Assembly (NCBI RefSeq): GCF_042663885.1
Contig: NZ_JBHSXV010000001.1
DNA: 64,000 bases
Strand: one strand, 5' to 3'
Source: Aquipuribacter hungaricus
Lineage (GTDB): Bacteria; Actinomycetota; Actinomycetes; Actinomycetales; JBBAYJ01
Under the pieces are notes generated by a model, which had not been told where the DNA came from, did no database searches, and saw only the letters and a program-made list of their open reading frames with translations. The translations under genes were made by a program, and so were the position numbers. Positions 7,800-15,905 of the stretch are shown here, piece after piece. Positions within the stretch are counted from its first letter, which is position 1, and every line of letters begins with the position of its first letter.

Positions 7800-9572
7800 T
7801 CACGGCGGCAGCGCCTCCGCCCTCATACCGGGGTGCCGCGACGGGTTACCTACTGATCCCGGGTCGAAGAGGTTCTCCTCGCCCCGCTCCGCGCGGGACA
7901 TGTCGTGACCGGTGGGACTCCGACCCTCCTGGCCCTCAGCGCTCGGGTCGCGGCCGGGCAACGTCTCAGCGGTGGCCTCGTCATGGAAGAGGTTCTGGCT
8001 GAACGGGCCCGCGATCAACGAGTTCGCGGCGAGCGGGTGCGCGCTGGGCGGGTCCGCGCCGGGCGGGTGGTGGGGTCTGTCTTCGCCCAGGCAGTCCTCA
8101 CCGCGTGCTTCATCGATAGGTGAGGAGTGCGGTGCCTCTGACGCCAGCCGCCGGGACAGCTCGTCACGCATCTGACGTGCGCGCTGGCTCCAGGCCGGAC
8201 GGGGCCGGCGCTCCGGGTCGACCCAGCGCGGGGGCGTCACCGTCACCTGGTGAGCGTCGTCCACGGCCACCCCCCAGGTCCCGGCGTGCACCGCGGTGTG
8301 GTGGCCGGGGCACAGCAGGACGAGGTTGACCAGGTCCGTGCGCCCGCCGTCGACCCAGTGGACGACGTGGTGGGCGTCGCAGATGTCGGGGGCAGCGCCG
8401 CACCCGGGCACCACGCAGCCGCCGTCACGTGCCGCGAGGGCACGCCGCTGCGCGAGCGTCGCGAGCCGTTCCGTCCGGCCGACGTCGAGCGGTCCCTCCG
8501 ACGGGGCAGCGACGACCCGCTGGAGCACGGCGTCGCAGACGAGCCGCCGGGCCGCCCATGCCGGGACGGGTCCCTGACCCTCCACCTCGGGCATGCCGGC
8601 CGCGCCGGCCCCGCCTCTCGGGTCATCCGGGCCGCCCAGGCCACCCAGGCGGGTGGTCGCAGCCTCGTCCGACCGGGTACGGATGTCCGTCAGCTGGTCG
8701 GGCGTCATGTGGAGGACGACGCGGGGCCGCTCGCCGCGACGTGGCTGCTGGACGGCGAGCGCGCTGTCGACGAGCGCGGAGAGCGCGTCGGCCCGCCGCT
8801 GGCGGGGACCGCGGGTGTCCGGCTCGCCGTCAGCGCCGGACTCGGGCCCGCTCCACCGCTGGAGCGCCGTCCGCAGGGCGGCACCGGCGACAGGGTCGAG
8901 CTGCAGACGGCCCACCGTCATGCCGGTCGCATCGGTCGCCAGGTCGAGGAAGCGGCGCTGGTGGGACAGACGGTCGAGCCGCTCGTCCGGCTCTGGCAGG
9001 AGCGTGCGCACCAGCTGCTGGCCGGCGTGCTGGAGGTCCAGCGGGGAGGCATCCCGCGCGGCGACGAGCAGGTAGTCCGAGATCAGCTCCCCGGCACCGG
9101 GTCGCTCCCGCACCTCCTCCGGGATGCAGTCGAGCACCCTGACCGCCTGGTCGACGTGCCCGCGGGTGCACCGACCGTCCTGCAGCAGGCGGGCCAGCGG
9201 CTCGAGCACCTCGCCCGGCGCGGTCGCCCGGGCCGCGACAACGTCGCGCCGTGCCTGGGCCGCACCGACGAGGCAGGAGCTGCGGAGGAACCCCTCGGGT
9301 GAGGTCGCGACCGGGGACGCCGTCGCCACCCCGCGCGCGTCGACCTCGCGGACCAGGCGCAGGTGGGCTCCGTCCAGGGCGCTCCGGGTGCGCGACAGCT
9401 CGACGACCGCCGACAGGACGTCGCGGTCGGTGCTGCGCCACACCTGCTCGGGACCGAGCAGGCTGTCGAGCTCGGCGGCGCACGCGGCCAGGCGTCTCAG
9501 GGTCTCGAGCAACGGCGCGCCCCCGGCACCAGCGTCACCGGCAGCATCACCGGCAGCATCACCGTTGTCCAT
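7800..9572 (-). CDS. 13E12-type HNH endonuclease domain protein (DUF222 plus HNH)
   Basis: The 590-residue product has an N-terminal helical DUF222 region and a C-terminal HNH nuclease motif: CVVPGCGAAP, then DAHHVVHWVDGGRTDLVNLVLLCPGHHTAVH, with the paired Cys and His residues expected to bind metal and attack DNA. This architecture is the 13E12 repeat family, abundant and of unknown role in actinomycetes. ATG 9572 is chosen because a G-rich Shine-Dalgarno-like run precedes it; the open frame continues upstream but is of poor quality. Some 130 residues of low-complexity tail follow the HNH motif. A perfect LexA-type SOS box lies 33 bases upstream of the start, so induction by DNA damage is likely. 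Confidence 0.85.
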   Translation of the reverse strand: MDNGDAAGDAAGDAGAGGAPLLETLRRLAACAAELDSLLGPEQVWRSTDRDVLSAVVELSRTRSALDGAHLRLVREVDARGVATASPVATSPEGFLRSSCLVGAAQARRDVVAARATAPGEVLEPLARLLQDGRCTRGHVDQAVRVLDCIPEEVRERPGAGELISDYLLVAARDASPLDLQHAGQQLVRTLLPEPDERLDRLSHQRRFLDLATDATGMTVGRLQLDPVAGAALRTALQRWSGPESGADGEPDTRGPRQRRADALSALVDSALAVQQPRRGERPRVVLHMTPDQLTDIRTRSDEAATTRLGGLGGPDDPRGGAGAAGMPEVEGQGPVPAWAARRLVCDAVLQRVVAAPSEGPLDVGRTERLATLAQRRALAARDGGCVVPGCGAAPDICDAHHVVHWVDGGRTDLVNLVLLCPGHHTAVHAGTWGVAVDDAHQVTVTPPRWVDPERRPRPAWSQRARQMRDELSRRLASEAPHSSPIDEARGEDCLGEDRPHHPPGADPPSAHPLAANSLIAGPFSQNLFHDEATAETLPGRDPSAEGQEGRSPTGHDMSRAERGEENLFDPGSVGNPSRHPGMRAEALPP

Positions 9573-9604
9573 ATCCCCACCCCCTCGCGTTCCGGCCCAT
9601 TGTT

Positions 9605-9620
9605 TCGAACATGTGTTCGA
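9605..9620 (-). promoter_or_regulatory. SOS (LexA) box upstream of the HNH gene
   Basis: TCGAACATGTGTTCGA is a perfect 16-base palindrome matching the mycobacterial/Gram-positive LexA consensus (TCGAAC-N4-GTTCGA). It sits 33 bases upstream of the HNH gene start, where it would overlap the promoter. Several 13E12-family genes of Mycobacterium tuberculosis are known LexA targets. Confidence 0.85.
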
Positions 9621-10175
9621 ACGTGAGCCCGCATCGGCGGTCGCTGTGGACAAGTGGTCCCTCGCCGCGCCTGTGCACACAGCCCCGAGAGCACGCCGCC
9701 GGCAGGTCGTGAGGGTCGGCCCGCGGATGGGCCACCGGACCACGGGGACGACGCGCCGCCGGGGCGCGGGAGACGCGGGAGACGCGGGAGACGCGGGAGA
9801 CGCGGGAGACGCGGGAGACGCGGGAGACGCGGGAGACGAGGCGACCCGCCACCGGGTGACGAGCCGACGAGACGTACGGCAGGCGAGCGAGGGACGGCCG
9901 GCGAGGGCGGGCCTGCCGGCGAGACCCGCCGGGCGGTCGAGGACGGGACGACGGCCGCGGACCAGAGGAAAGTTCGTAGCCAGCAGCCGGACCAGGACCT
10001 ACAGCGGACGAGTGCTCTCAGAGATGAGGTGACCGGGCACACGCCGTCCGCGCCGGGCGCCAACCCGATCCCGCCGCCTGTCCACCCACAGGAGGACCTC
10101 CCCACCGCACCTGCGCTCGAAGGTCGCCCCCCAGGCGGACGCGCCACACACGCCCGCCGACCTACCGTCGAACGT
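9621..10175. other. Gene-free divergent region between the HNH and membrane-protein genes
   Basis: This stretch separates the minus-strand HNH gene from the plus-strand membrane-protein gene. Open frames run through it on both strands but give Arg/Pro/Ser-rich nonsense with no family resemblance and no Shine-Dalgarno. Apart from the 9-bp array at 9766-9837 and a likely promoter for the plus-strand gene just before 10176, no RNA gene or strong hairpin is seen. Confidence 0.6.
9766..9837. repeat. Eight perfect tandem copies of a 9-bp unit (GCGGGAGAC)
   Basis: The unit GCGGGAGAC is repeated eight times without any mismatch from 9766 to 9837, ending at a degenerate ninth copy. It lies in the gene-free divergent region. 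Read on the plus strand it would give GDA repeats and on the minus strand SRV repeats, but neither frame belongs to a credible gene. Perfect identity implies recent expansion by slippage. Confidence 0.95.
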
Positions 10176-10910
10176 ATGCAGCCAGCACCGCCCCCAACCC
10201 CGGCACGAGCCCTGGCGCCGGCCGGCAGCCCGGCCCCTCACCTCGAACCGGCCGGGGCCGGCGAGCAGCACCCCGCAGCCACGGACACCCCAGCACCCGA
10301 CCGCCCCTGGGCCCGGACGACCGTCCCCGTCCTCGTCGCGCTCCTCCTCGGCGCGCTGACCGCCTTCGGCCAGGCGCACCTGCCTGAGACCCTCACGCCG
10401 CTGGCCAACTCCTCGGGCAGCTGGACCGTGGTGGCCTTCGCCTGCGCGCTGCTGCCCCGCTCGGCGCGTACCGCCGCGCTGGTCGGCGCCCTCGCGATGC
10501 TCGCCATGCTCGCCGGCTACGTCGTGACGAACGAGCTCCGGGGCTTCCCGTCCAGCTCTGCGCTCCTGCTGTTCTGGGGGGTCCTGAGCGTGACCGTCGG
10601 GCCGCCGGCGGGGCTGGGCGCGTACTGGGCCCGCACCCGGCGCGACCTCCGGGCGGCACTGGGACTAGGAGCCCTGGCGGGGATCCTCGTCGGCGAGGCG
10701 GCGTACGGGCTGACGGTCGTCAGCGAGAGCACGCCGGCCGCGTACTGGTGGGGCTCGGTGCTGGTCGGGGTCGCCGTGACCGCGTGGGCCTCGGTGCGCC
10801 GGCTCCGCGGGGCCGCGGCGCAGGTGGCAGCCCCCGTCGTCGCGGCGGCGGTGGCCACCCCCTTCGTCGGGCTCTACACCTACGGCGGCACCGTCATGGG
10901 CCTGCTCTAG
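10176..10910 (+). CDS. Multi-pass membrane protein, DUF6518-like
   Basis: The 244-residue product has a Pro/Ala-rich cytoplasmic head of about 50 residues, then about seven hydrophobic segments with the conserved-looking stretch LANSSGSWTVVAFACALLP near residue 77. This resembles the uncharacterised DUF6518 membrane family; I cannot prove membership from memory. ATG 10176 has no Shine-Dalgarno but follows CCTACCGT at a distance that fits a leaderless transcript, common in actinomycetes. The open frame extends far upstream through the 9-bp array, which I treat as non-coding. Function unknown. Confidence 0.75.
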   Translation: MQPAPPPTPARALAPAGSPAPHLEPAGAGEQHPAATDTPAPDRPWARTTVPVLVALLLGALTAFGQAHLPETLTPLANSSGSWTVVAFACALLPRSARTAALVGALAMLAMLAGYVVTNELRGFPSSSALLLFWGVLSVTVGPPAGLGAYWARTRRDLRAALGLGALAGILVGEAAYGLTVVSESTPAAYWWGSVLVGVAVTAWASVRRLRGAAAQVAAPVVAAAVATPFVGLYTYGGTVMGLL

Positions 10911-10926
10911 GCCAGGCGGTAGCCCC

Positions 10927-11169
10927 CTACGCGGGCTCGGTGCCCGGGGAGTCCGGCACCACGTCGGTCAGCGGCGTCTCGTCCGCGGCCTCGGGCGGCG
11001 GGCCGGCCTCGGCGAAGGACGGTCCGTCGGCGTCGGGGCGCTCGCCCTCGATGCCGTCCGCGTCCTCTCCCGGCACCGCGAGCGCGGCCGAGCCCGGGTC
11101 GTCGTCACCCTCGGCGGCGCTGGACAACGGGTCCTGGCCGGTGAGGTCCTGGTCCTCGGGTCGAGCCAT
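10927..11169 (-). CDS. Small acidic hypothetical protein
   Basis: The 80-residue product is strongly acidic (many D and E), rich in Pro, Gly and Ala, with no hydrophobic segment and no family I recognise; it is probably disordered. A good Shine-Dalgarno (GAGGAGGAGC on the minus strand) lies just before ATG 11169, which is the main reason for accepting it. It lies 78 bases downstream of the LigD-polymerase-like gene on the same strand and may share its transcript. Confidence 0.6.
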   Translation of the reverse strand: MARPEDQDLTGQDPLSSAAEGDDDPGSAALAVPGEDADGIEGERPDADGPSFAEAGPPPEAADETPLTDVVPDSPGTEPA

Positions 11170-11247
11170 GCGTGCTCCTCCTCGTGCGGGTGGGCCGCCA
11201 CCAGGGCGGGTCTGGCGCGGACGCCGTGGGACGGGCTCGGACGTCGG

Positions 11248-12222
11248 TCAGTCCGGTGCGGGCTCGGGCTCCGGCGGCACCTCGGCGCCCCGGGCCTCGT
11301 CGCGCTCGGCCCACTCCAGCAGCGGCGCGATGTCGAACACATGGTCGTCGATGCCGGCGTGCAGGTCGCCGAGCTCGGCGAAGCGGGCGGGCACGGTGGC
11401 GATGGTGAAGTCGTCCGGCTCGGCGTCGTCGACCTCGTCCCAGCGGACCGGCGTCGACACCGTGCCCTGCGGCGTCCCTCTGACCGAGTAGGCGGCCGCG
11501 ATGGTGTGGTCGCGGGCGTTCTGGTTGTAGTCGACGAACAGCGCGTGCGGGTCGCGGTCCTTGCGCCACCACGTCGTCGTCACGTCGTCGGGCGCCCGGC
11601 GCTCCACCTCGCGGGCGAAGGCGAGCGCGGCCCGGCGGACGTCGGTGAAGCCGTGGTCCGGCGGGATCCGGACGTAGACGTGCATGCCCTTGCCGCCCGA
11701 GGTCTTGGGGTAGCCGACGGCGCCGAGCTCGTCGAGGACCTCGTGGACGACGTGCGCGACCCGCCGGACCTGGGCGTAGTCCGACAGCGGTCCCGGGTCC
11801 AGGTCGATGCGCCACTCGTCGGGCGACTCGGTGTCGGCGCGGCGGCTGTTCCACGGGTGGAACTCCACGGTCGACATCTGCACCGCCCACGCCACCTGCG
11901 CCAGGTGCGTGACGCAGAGCTCGTCGGCGGTCCGGCCCCAGCGGGGGAACCACAGCTGCACCGTCTCCACCCACGGCGGGGCGCCGGCGGGGACACGCTT
12001 CTGGTGCACCTTGTCGCCCTCGACGCCCTTGGGGAAGCGGTGGAGCATGCACGGCCGCTCGCGCAGGGCGTCGACGATGCCGTCGCCGACGCTCAGGTAG
12101 TACTGCAGCAGGTCCAGCTTGGTGGCCCCCGTCGCGGGGAAGTACACGCGGTCCGGGCTGGTGAGGCGCACGTCGAGCCCGTCCACGTCGATCACCGTCG
12201 CCGGTGCCTTCGAGCTGGCCAC
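11248..12222 (-). CDS. LigD polymerase-domain (PrimPol) protein of the NHEJ type
   Basis: The 324-residue product matches the stand-alone polymerase domain of bacterial ligase D, an archaeo-eukaryotic-primase-fold enzyme that adds nucleotides at DNA breaks during non-homologous end joining. Visible motifs are EWRIDLDPGP (catalytic Asp pair), SGGKGMHVYVR (the SGxKGxH nucleotide-binding motif) and DPHALFVDYNQN (third catalytic Asp). GTG 12222 is chosen because the frame upstream of it becomes low-quality and TACGTT lies 8 bases before it, fitting a leaderless promoter. No ku gene or ligase domain lies in the window, so partners must be elsewhere. It is divergent from the MFS gene. Confidence 0.85.
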   Translation of the reverse strand: MASSKAPATVIDVDGLDVRLTSPDRVYFPATGATKLDLLQYYLSVGDGIVDALRERPCMLHRFPKGVEGDKVHQKRVPAGAPPWVETVQLWFPRWGRTADELCVTHLAQVAWAVQMSTVEFHPWNSRRADTESPDEWRIDLDPGPLSDYAQVRRVAHVVHEVLDELGAVGYPKTSGGKGMHVYVRIPPDHGFTDVRRAALAFAREVERRAPDDVTTTWWRKDRDPHALFVDYNQNARDHTIAAAYSVRGTPQGTVSTPVRWDEVDDAEPDDFTIATVPARFAELGDLHAGIDDHVFDIAPLLEWAERDEARGAEVPPEPEPAPD

Positions 12223-12400
12223 GGGACCAACGTAGGGGCGGCGTGCCGCGCACGCAGGGGCGCGACGGGGAAAACCGCGCGACCCGGCCGCCGGGGGTGC
12301 GGCAGCCTGGACCCCGCACCAGGCGCGATGACTTCTCGGTGGGGCGGCGGTCGGGAGACCGTGCCCGGTGGAGCGACCACCGCGCAGAGGGGGAGGACCC

Positions 12401-13786
12401 ATGGCGACGACGGACGCGACGCGGCTCGACCTGGCCGAACCGCGGCAGCGGGTGTTCGTGCACGTGCTGCTCGACGTCCTGCTGGTGTCGGTCGTCAACT
12501 GGACCGTGTTCTTCGCCGTGACCTTCTGGGTCTACCTGGAGACGCGCTCGGTCCTGGCGACCGGCGTCATCGCGGGCATCTTCCTGGCGGCCACCGCGCT
12601 GACCGGGATCTGGTTCGGCAGCCTCGTCGACCACCACCGCAAGACGCAGGTCATGCAGGCCTCGTCGGTCGTCTCGGCCGTGGTCTACGCCGTCTGCCTC
12701 GCCGGCTACCTGCTGGCGCCCGCCGGCTCGTTCCGCGACCCGGCCGAGCCGTGGCTGTGGGTCTTCGTCGTCACGCTCATGGCGGGCGTCATCACCGGCA
12801 ACCTCCGGAGCATCGCGGTGCCCACGCTGGTCACGCTGCTGGTCCCCGAGGGGGCGCGCGACCGGGCGAACGGCCTGGTCGGCACGGTGCAGGGGGTGTC
12901 GTTCCTGGCCACGTCGGTCGTCAGCGGCCTGCTCGTGGGCTACGACGGGATGCGGTCGGTGCTCGTCCTCGCCCTCGTCGTGCTGGTGGCCTCGGTGGTC
13001 CACCTGTCGACGCTGCGGGTGCCGGAGCCGGCGCCCCGGCGGACGACGGCCGGGGACGACGGGCACGGCGTCGACCTGCGGGGGACGCTGCGGATCGTCG
13101 GCGGGGTGCCCGGGCTGCCGGCGCTCATCGTCTTCTCGTGCGTCAACAACGTGCTCGGCGGCTCGTTCATGTCGCTCATGGACGCCTACGGGCTGTCGCT
13201 GGTGTCGGTGCAGGTGTGGGGGCTGCTCTGGGGCGTGCTGAGCACCGGCGCCATCGTCGGCGGGCTCGTCGTCGCGCGCAGCGGCCTCGGCGCCAACCCG
13301 GTCCGGACGCTGCTGCTGGTCAACGTCGTGCTGTGGACGGTGACCATCCTCTTCCCGCTGCGCACGTCGGTGTGGCTGCTCGCGGCGGGGCTCATGGTCT
13401 ACATGGTGCTGTCGCCGTTCGCGGAGGCCGCCGAGCAGACCGTGCTCCAGCGGGTGGTGCCGTTCGAGCGGCAGGGCCGGGTCTTCGGCTTCGCGCAGAG
13501 CGTCGAGCTGGCCGCCTCCCCGCTGACGGCGTTCCTCGTCGCCCCGTTCACCGAGCTGGTCGTCATCCCCGCGATGACCGACGGTGCGCTCGCCCGGGCC
13601 ATCGGCGGCTGGTTCGGGACCGGGGCGGACCGGGGGATCGCGCTGGTGTTCGTCGTGACCGGGGCACTCGGGCTGCTCTTCACCGTCGCCGCGCTGCTCA
13701 GCGGGCCGTACCGCCGGCTCAGCGCCGCCTACGCGGCAGGGGCCCCGGGGCCGGTGACGGCGGCCGTCGTGGCGCAGGACCGGTGA
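12401..13786 (+). CDS. MFS transporter
   Basis: The 461-residue product is a major facilitator with about twelve predicted membrane helices. The loop after the second helix reads FGSLVDHHRKTQVM, the usual MFS motif A position. The second half repeats the layout with a long loop near residues 200-225 (APRRTTAGDDGHGVDLRG). ATG 12401 follows GGGAGG at 12390-12395. Substrate is not evident; it looks most like drug or macrolide-type efflux MFS proteins. It is divergent from the LigD-polymerase-like gene, with no partner genes. Confidence 0.85.
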   Translation: MATTDATRLDLAEPRQRVFVHVLLDVLLVSVVNWTVFFAVTFWVYLETRSVLATGVIAGIFLAATALTGIWFGSLVDHHRKTQVMQASSVVSAVVYAVCLAGYLLAPAGSFRDPAEPWLWVFVVTLMAGVITGNLRSIAVPTLVTLLVPEGARDRANGLVGTVQGVSFLATSVVSGLLVGYDGMRSVLVLALVVLVASVVHLSTLRVPEPAPRRTTAGDDGHGVDLRGTLRIVGGVPGLPALIVFSCVNNVLGGSFMSLMDAYGLSLVSVQVWGLLWGVLSTGAIVGGLVVARSGLGANPVRTLLLVNVVLWTVTILFPLRTSVWLLAAGLMVYMVLSPFAEAAEQTVLQRVVPFERQGRVFGFAQSVELAASPLTAFLVAPFTELVVIPAMTDGALARAIGGWFGTGADRGIALVFVVTGALGLLFTVAALLSGPYRRLSAAYAAGAPGPVTAAVVAQDR

Positions 13787-13856
13787 TGTGTCGGGGTGCG
13801 CTGCCACGATGACGTCCCGGCCCGGACCACGGGCGCACCGCACCAGGAGGTCGTCA

Positions 13857-13907
13857 TGACGCAGGTCCAGACGTGATGCAGGTCCGGGCGTGAAGCAGGT
13901 CGAGGTG
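13857..13907 (+). repeat. Three tandem 17-bp units over the start of the SRPBCC gene
   Basis: Units 13857-13873, 13874-13890 and 13891-13907 all follow TGA-n-GCAGGTC. The only good Shine-Dalgarno (AGGAGG, 13845-13850) precedes the first unit. Because 17 is not a multiple of three, ATG 13856 and ATG 13876 open tiny frames (MTQVQT and MQVRA), each ending on the start codon of the next, before GTG 13890 opens the full gene. Confidence 0.9.
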
Positions 13908-14339
13908 TCGCGGCACGTGGCGTCCCCGGTGGGCCGGGTGTGGGAGGTGGCCACCGACCTCACCGGGGCGCCCGACGTGCTGCGGGCGGTGACGTCCGTC
14001 GAGGTCCTCACGGACGGGCCGTTCGGTGTCGGCACCCGGTGGCGGGAGACCCGCACGATGCTCGGCAGGAGCGCGACGGAGGAGATGGCCGTCACCGCCG
14101 TCGACCCCCACCGCTCCTACACCGCAGAGGCGCACAGCGGCGGCGCCCGCTACGTCTCGACGTTCACGTTCGTCCCTGCCGCGGGCGGCACGGACGTCAC
14201 GGTGGGCTTCGCCGGCACACCGACGGGGCGGGTGACGGCGGCGCTGGCAGCCCTCACGGCGCCGCTGGTGCGGCGCTCGGTGGTCACCGCCCTGCGGGCG
14301 GACCTCGCCGACATCGCCGCCGCGGCCGAGCGCGGGTGA
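13890..14339 (+). CDS. SRPBCC (START-like) family protein
   Basis: The 149-residue protein fits the SRPBCC polyketide-cyclase/START-like fold, a hydrophobic-ligand-binding cup: the N-terminal strand VEVSRHVASPVGRVWEVATDL, the central GVGTRWRETRTMLGRSATEEMAVTAVDP and a long C-terminal helix. No catalytic residues can be named. GTG 13890 is the only start giving a complete N-terminal strand, but it has no Shine-Dalgarno of its own; two mini-frames upstream, linked by TGATG and GTGA overlaps, could deliver ribosomes by coupling. It is followed at once by a hairpin terminator. Confidence 0.8.
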   Translation: MKQVEVSRHVASPVGRVWEVATDLTGAPDVLRAVTSVEVLTDGPFGVGTRWRETRTMLGRSATEEMAVTAVDPHRSYTAEAHSGGARYVSTFTFVPAAGGTDVTVGFAGTPTGRVTAALAALTAPLVRRSVVTALRADLADIAAAAERG

Positions 14340-14358
14340 CGGGCCCGGGGGCCAGCAG

Positions 14359-14396
14359 CACGAGAGCCCCCGACCGACCGGCCGGGGGCTCTCGTG
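14359..14396. terminator. Hairpin terminator between the SRPBCC gene and tRNA-Leu
   Basis: A 13-base-pair perfect stem (CACGAGAGCCCCC with its complement) encloses a 12-base loop, 20 bases after the SRPBCC stop and 12 bases from the 3' end of the minus-strand tRNA. It can end transcription from both sides. Confidence 0.8.
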
Positions 14397-14407
14397 GTGG
14401 TGCTGCG

Positions 14408-14491
14408 TGCGCGAGGGGGGAGTTGAACCCCCACGCCCTTTCGGGCACACGGACCTGAACCGTGCGCGTCTGCCTATTCCGCCACTCGCGC
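14408..14491 (-). tRNA. tRNA-Leu (anticodon CAG)
   Basis: On the minus strand the 84-base sequence folds into a class II tRNA. The acceptor stem pairs GCGCGAG with CTCGCGC, the anticodon stem CACGG/CCGTG holds loop TTCAGGT (anticodon CAG, reading CUG), a long variable arm (GCCCGAAAGGGC) is present as expected for leucine, and the T arm GGGGG-TTCAACT-CCCCC is intact. The discriminator base is A and CCA is not encoded. Confidence 0.97.
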
Positions 14492-14671
14492 GCAGCGGTC
14501 AGGGTACACCGATCCCGGGGCGCCCCCCGCACGCCACGTTTCCGCGGCCCCCGGGCCCCGCCGGTACATTGCGACCTGGCCGGGCACGTCCCGGGGTTCT
14601 TCCGTGCCCTCGGCCGGGTGCTCCCACCAGCACGTACACCAGCACGTACACGCGGAAGGAGGTGGTCGGTC

Positions 14672-15370
14672 GTGGGTCTGCTGGACAGGTTCGAGAAGGG
14701 CGTCGAGCGCGCCGTCAACGGCGTCTTCGCGCGCACGTTCCGCTCCCGTGTCCAGCCCGTGGAGATCGCCTCCGCCCTCCGCCGCGAGCTCGACGACCGC
14801 GCCGCCGTCCTGGGCCGCGGCCGCACCCTGGTGCCCAACGCCTTCACCGTCACCCTCAGCGGCGAGGACCACGACCGCCTCGGCGAGTGGGAGGACGCGC
14901 TGGCCGACGAGCTCGCCGCGGCCGTCACCGAGCACGCCGACAAGCAGCGCTACGCCTTCGTCGGACCGGTCTCCGTGGTCCTCGAGCGCGACGACTCCCT
15001 CGAGGTGGGCGTCTTCGACGTCAGCAGCCAGACCGTCAAGGGCGCCGTCGCCCCGGCGACGAGCCGTACCTCCGCCCAGGGCCGGCCGGTCATCGAGGTC
15101 GACGGGCGCGCCTACGTGCTCACCGGCCCGGTCACCACGCTGGGCCGCGGGTCCGACGCCGACATCGTGCTCGACGACACCGGCGTCTCCCGCCGGCACG
15201 CCGAGCTGCGCGTCGACACCTCCTCCGGTCGCACCGTGCTGTCCGTGCTCGACCTGGGCTCGACGAACGGCACCTTCGTCGCCGACGAGCCGGTCGGGCA
15301 CCAGGCGCTGCGCAGCGGCGACGTGGTGTCGCTCGGCCACACCCGCGTCGTCGTGAGGGACGCCGGATGA
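14672..15370 (+). CDS. fhaA: FhaA-type protein (DUF3662 plus FHA domain)
   Basis: The 232-residue product has an N-terminal DUF3662 domain (GLLDRFEKGVERAVNGVFARTFRSRVQPVEIASAL...) and a C-terminal FHA domain with TLGRGSDADIVLDD, SRRHAEL and LGSTNGTFV, which bind phosphothreonine. In mycobacteria FhaA binds kinase PknB and regulates peptidoglycan synthesis, including lipid II flipping by MurJ. GTG 14672 follows AAGGAGG at 14656-14662. It is the first gene of the cell-wall kinase operon. Its linker (about residues 115-145) is shorter than in mycobacterial FhaA, which is over 500 residues. Confidence 0.95.
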   Translation: MGLLDRFEKGVERAVNGVFARTFRSRVQPVEIASALRRELDDRAAVLGRGRTLVPNAFTVTLSGEDHDRLGEWEDALADELAAAVTEHADKQRYAFVGPVSVVLERDDSLEVGVFDVSSQTVKGAVAPATSRTSAQGRPVIEVDGRAYVLTGPVTTLGRGSDADIVLDDTGVSRRHAELRVDTSSGRTVLSVLDLGSTNGTFVADEPVGHQALRSGDVVSLGHTRVVVRDAG

Positions 15371-15392
15371 GCCGCACCCTGGGGGCGCCGTC

Positions 15393-15905
15393 ATGAGCGA
15401 GCTCACGCTCACGGTGCTCCAGCTCGGCCTGCTCGTGCTGCTGTGGCTGTTCGTGCTCGGTGTCGTCGGCGTCCTGCGCGGTGACCTCTACGGCACCCGG
15501 GTCGCGGTCCGGTCGCCCCGCTCGGCCCCGGCCAAGAAGGCCGCCCCCCCCGTCCGTCCGCCCGCGCGCCAGACGCCGGGCGCCCGCCAGCCCCCCGAGC
15601 CGCGCCCGCCCGCCCTGCCGCGCCAGCTCGTCGTCACCGAGGGCTCCCTCCAGGGCACGACCATCACCCTCGGCACGTCCGCCATCACTGTCGGCCGGGC
15701 GGCGGACTGCACGCTCGTCATCGACGACGAGTTCGCCTCGGGCCGCCACGCGCGGATCAGCCGCCAGGACGGGCAGTGGGTGCTCGAGGACCTCGGCTCG
15801 ACCAACGGCACCTACGTCCGCAAGGAGCAGGTCCAGGGCCCGGTCGCGCTGCAGGTCCGGGTGCCGGTCCGCATCGGCCGGACCGTCCTGGAGCTGAGGG
15901 CCTAG
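15393..15905 (+). CDS. fhaB: FhaB/FipA-type FHA-domain membrane protein
   Basis: The 170-residue product has one N-terminal transmembrane helix (LTVLQLGLLVLLWLFVLGVVGVL), the conserved RGDLYGTRV segment after it, a Pro-rich linker, and a C-terminal FHA domain (ITVGRAADCTLVIDD, GRHARI, LGSTNGTYV). It binds phosphothreonine on kinase substrates at the membrane and links kinase signalling to division. ATG 15393 lies 22 bases after fhaA. Its TAG stop overlaps the GTG start of pstP by one base. Confidence 0.93.
   Translation: MSELTLTVLQLGLLVLLWLFVLGVVGVLRGDLYGTRVAVRSPRSAPAKKAAPPVRPPARQTPGARQPPEPRPPALPRQLVVTEGSLQGTTITLGTSAITVGRAADCTLVIDDEFASGRHARISRQDGQWVLEDLGSTNGTYVRKEQVQGPVALQVRVPVRIGRTVLELRA

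Noticed and set aside
9766..9837. CRISPR-like array
   Set aside because: The units are 9 bases, directly adjoining and without spacers; no cas genes are present. It is a simple tandem repeat.
9497..10910. Long frames reading through the 9-bp array (SRV or GDA repeats)
   Set aside because: No Shine-Dalgarno, no family resemblance and Arg/Pro/Ser-rich flanks. Only the part from ATG 10176 onward codes for a credible membrane protein.
11105..14095. A 996-residue open frame on the minus strand across the LigD-like and MFS genes
   Set aside because: It is a GC-driven antisense shadow: its product is Arg/Asp/His-rich with no domains, and it lies opposite well-supported genes with clear motifs.
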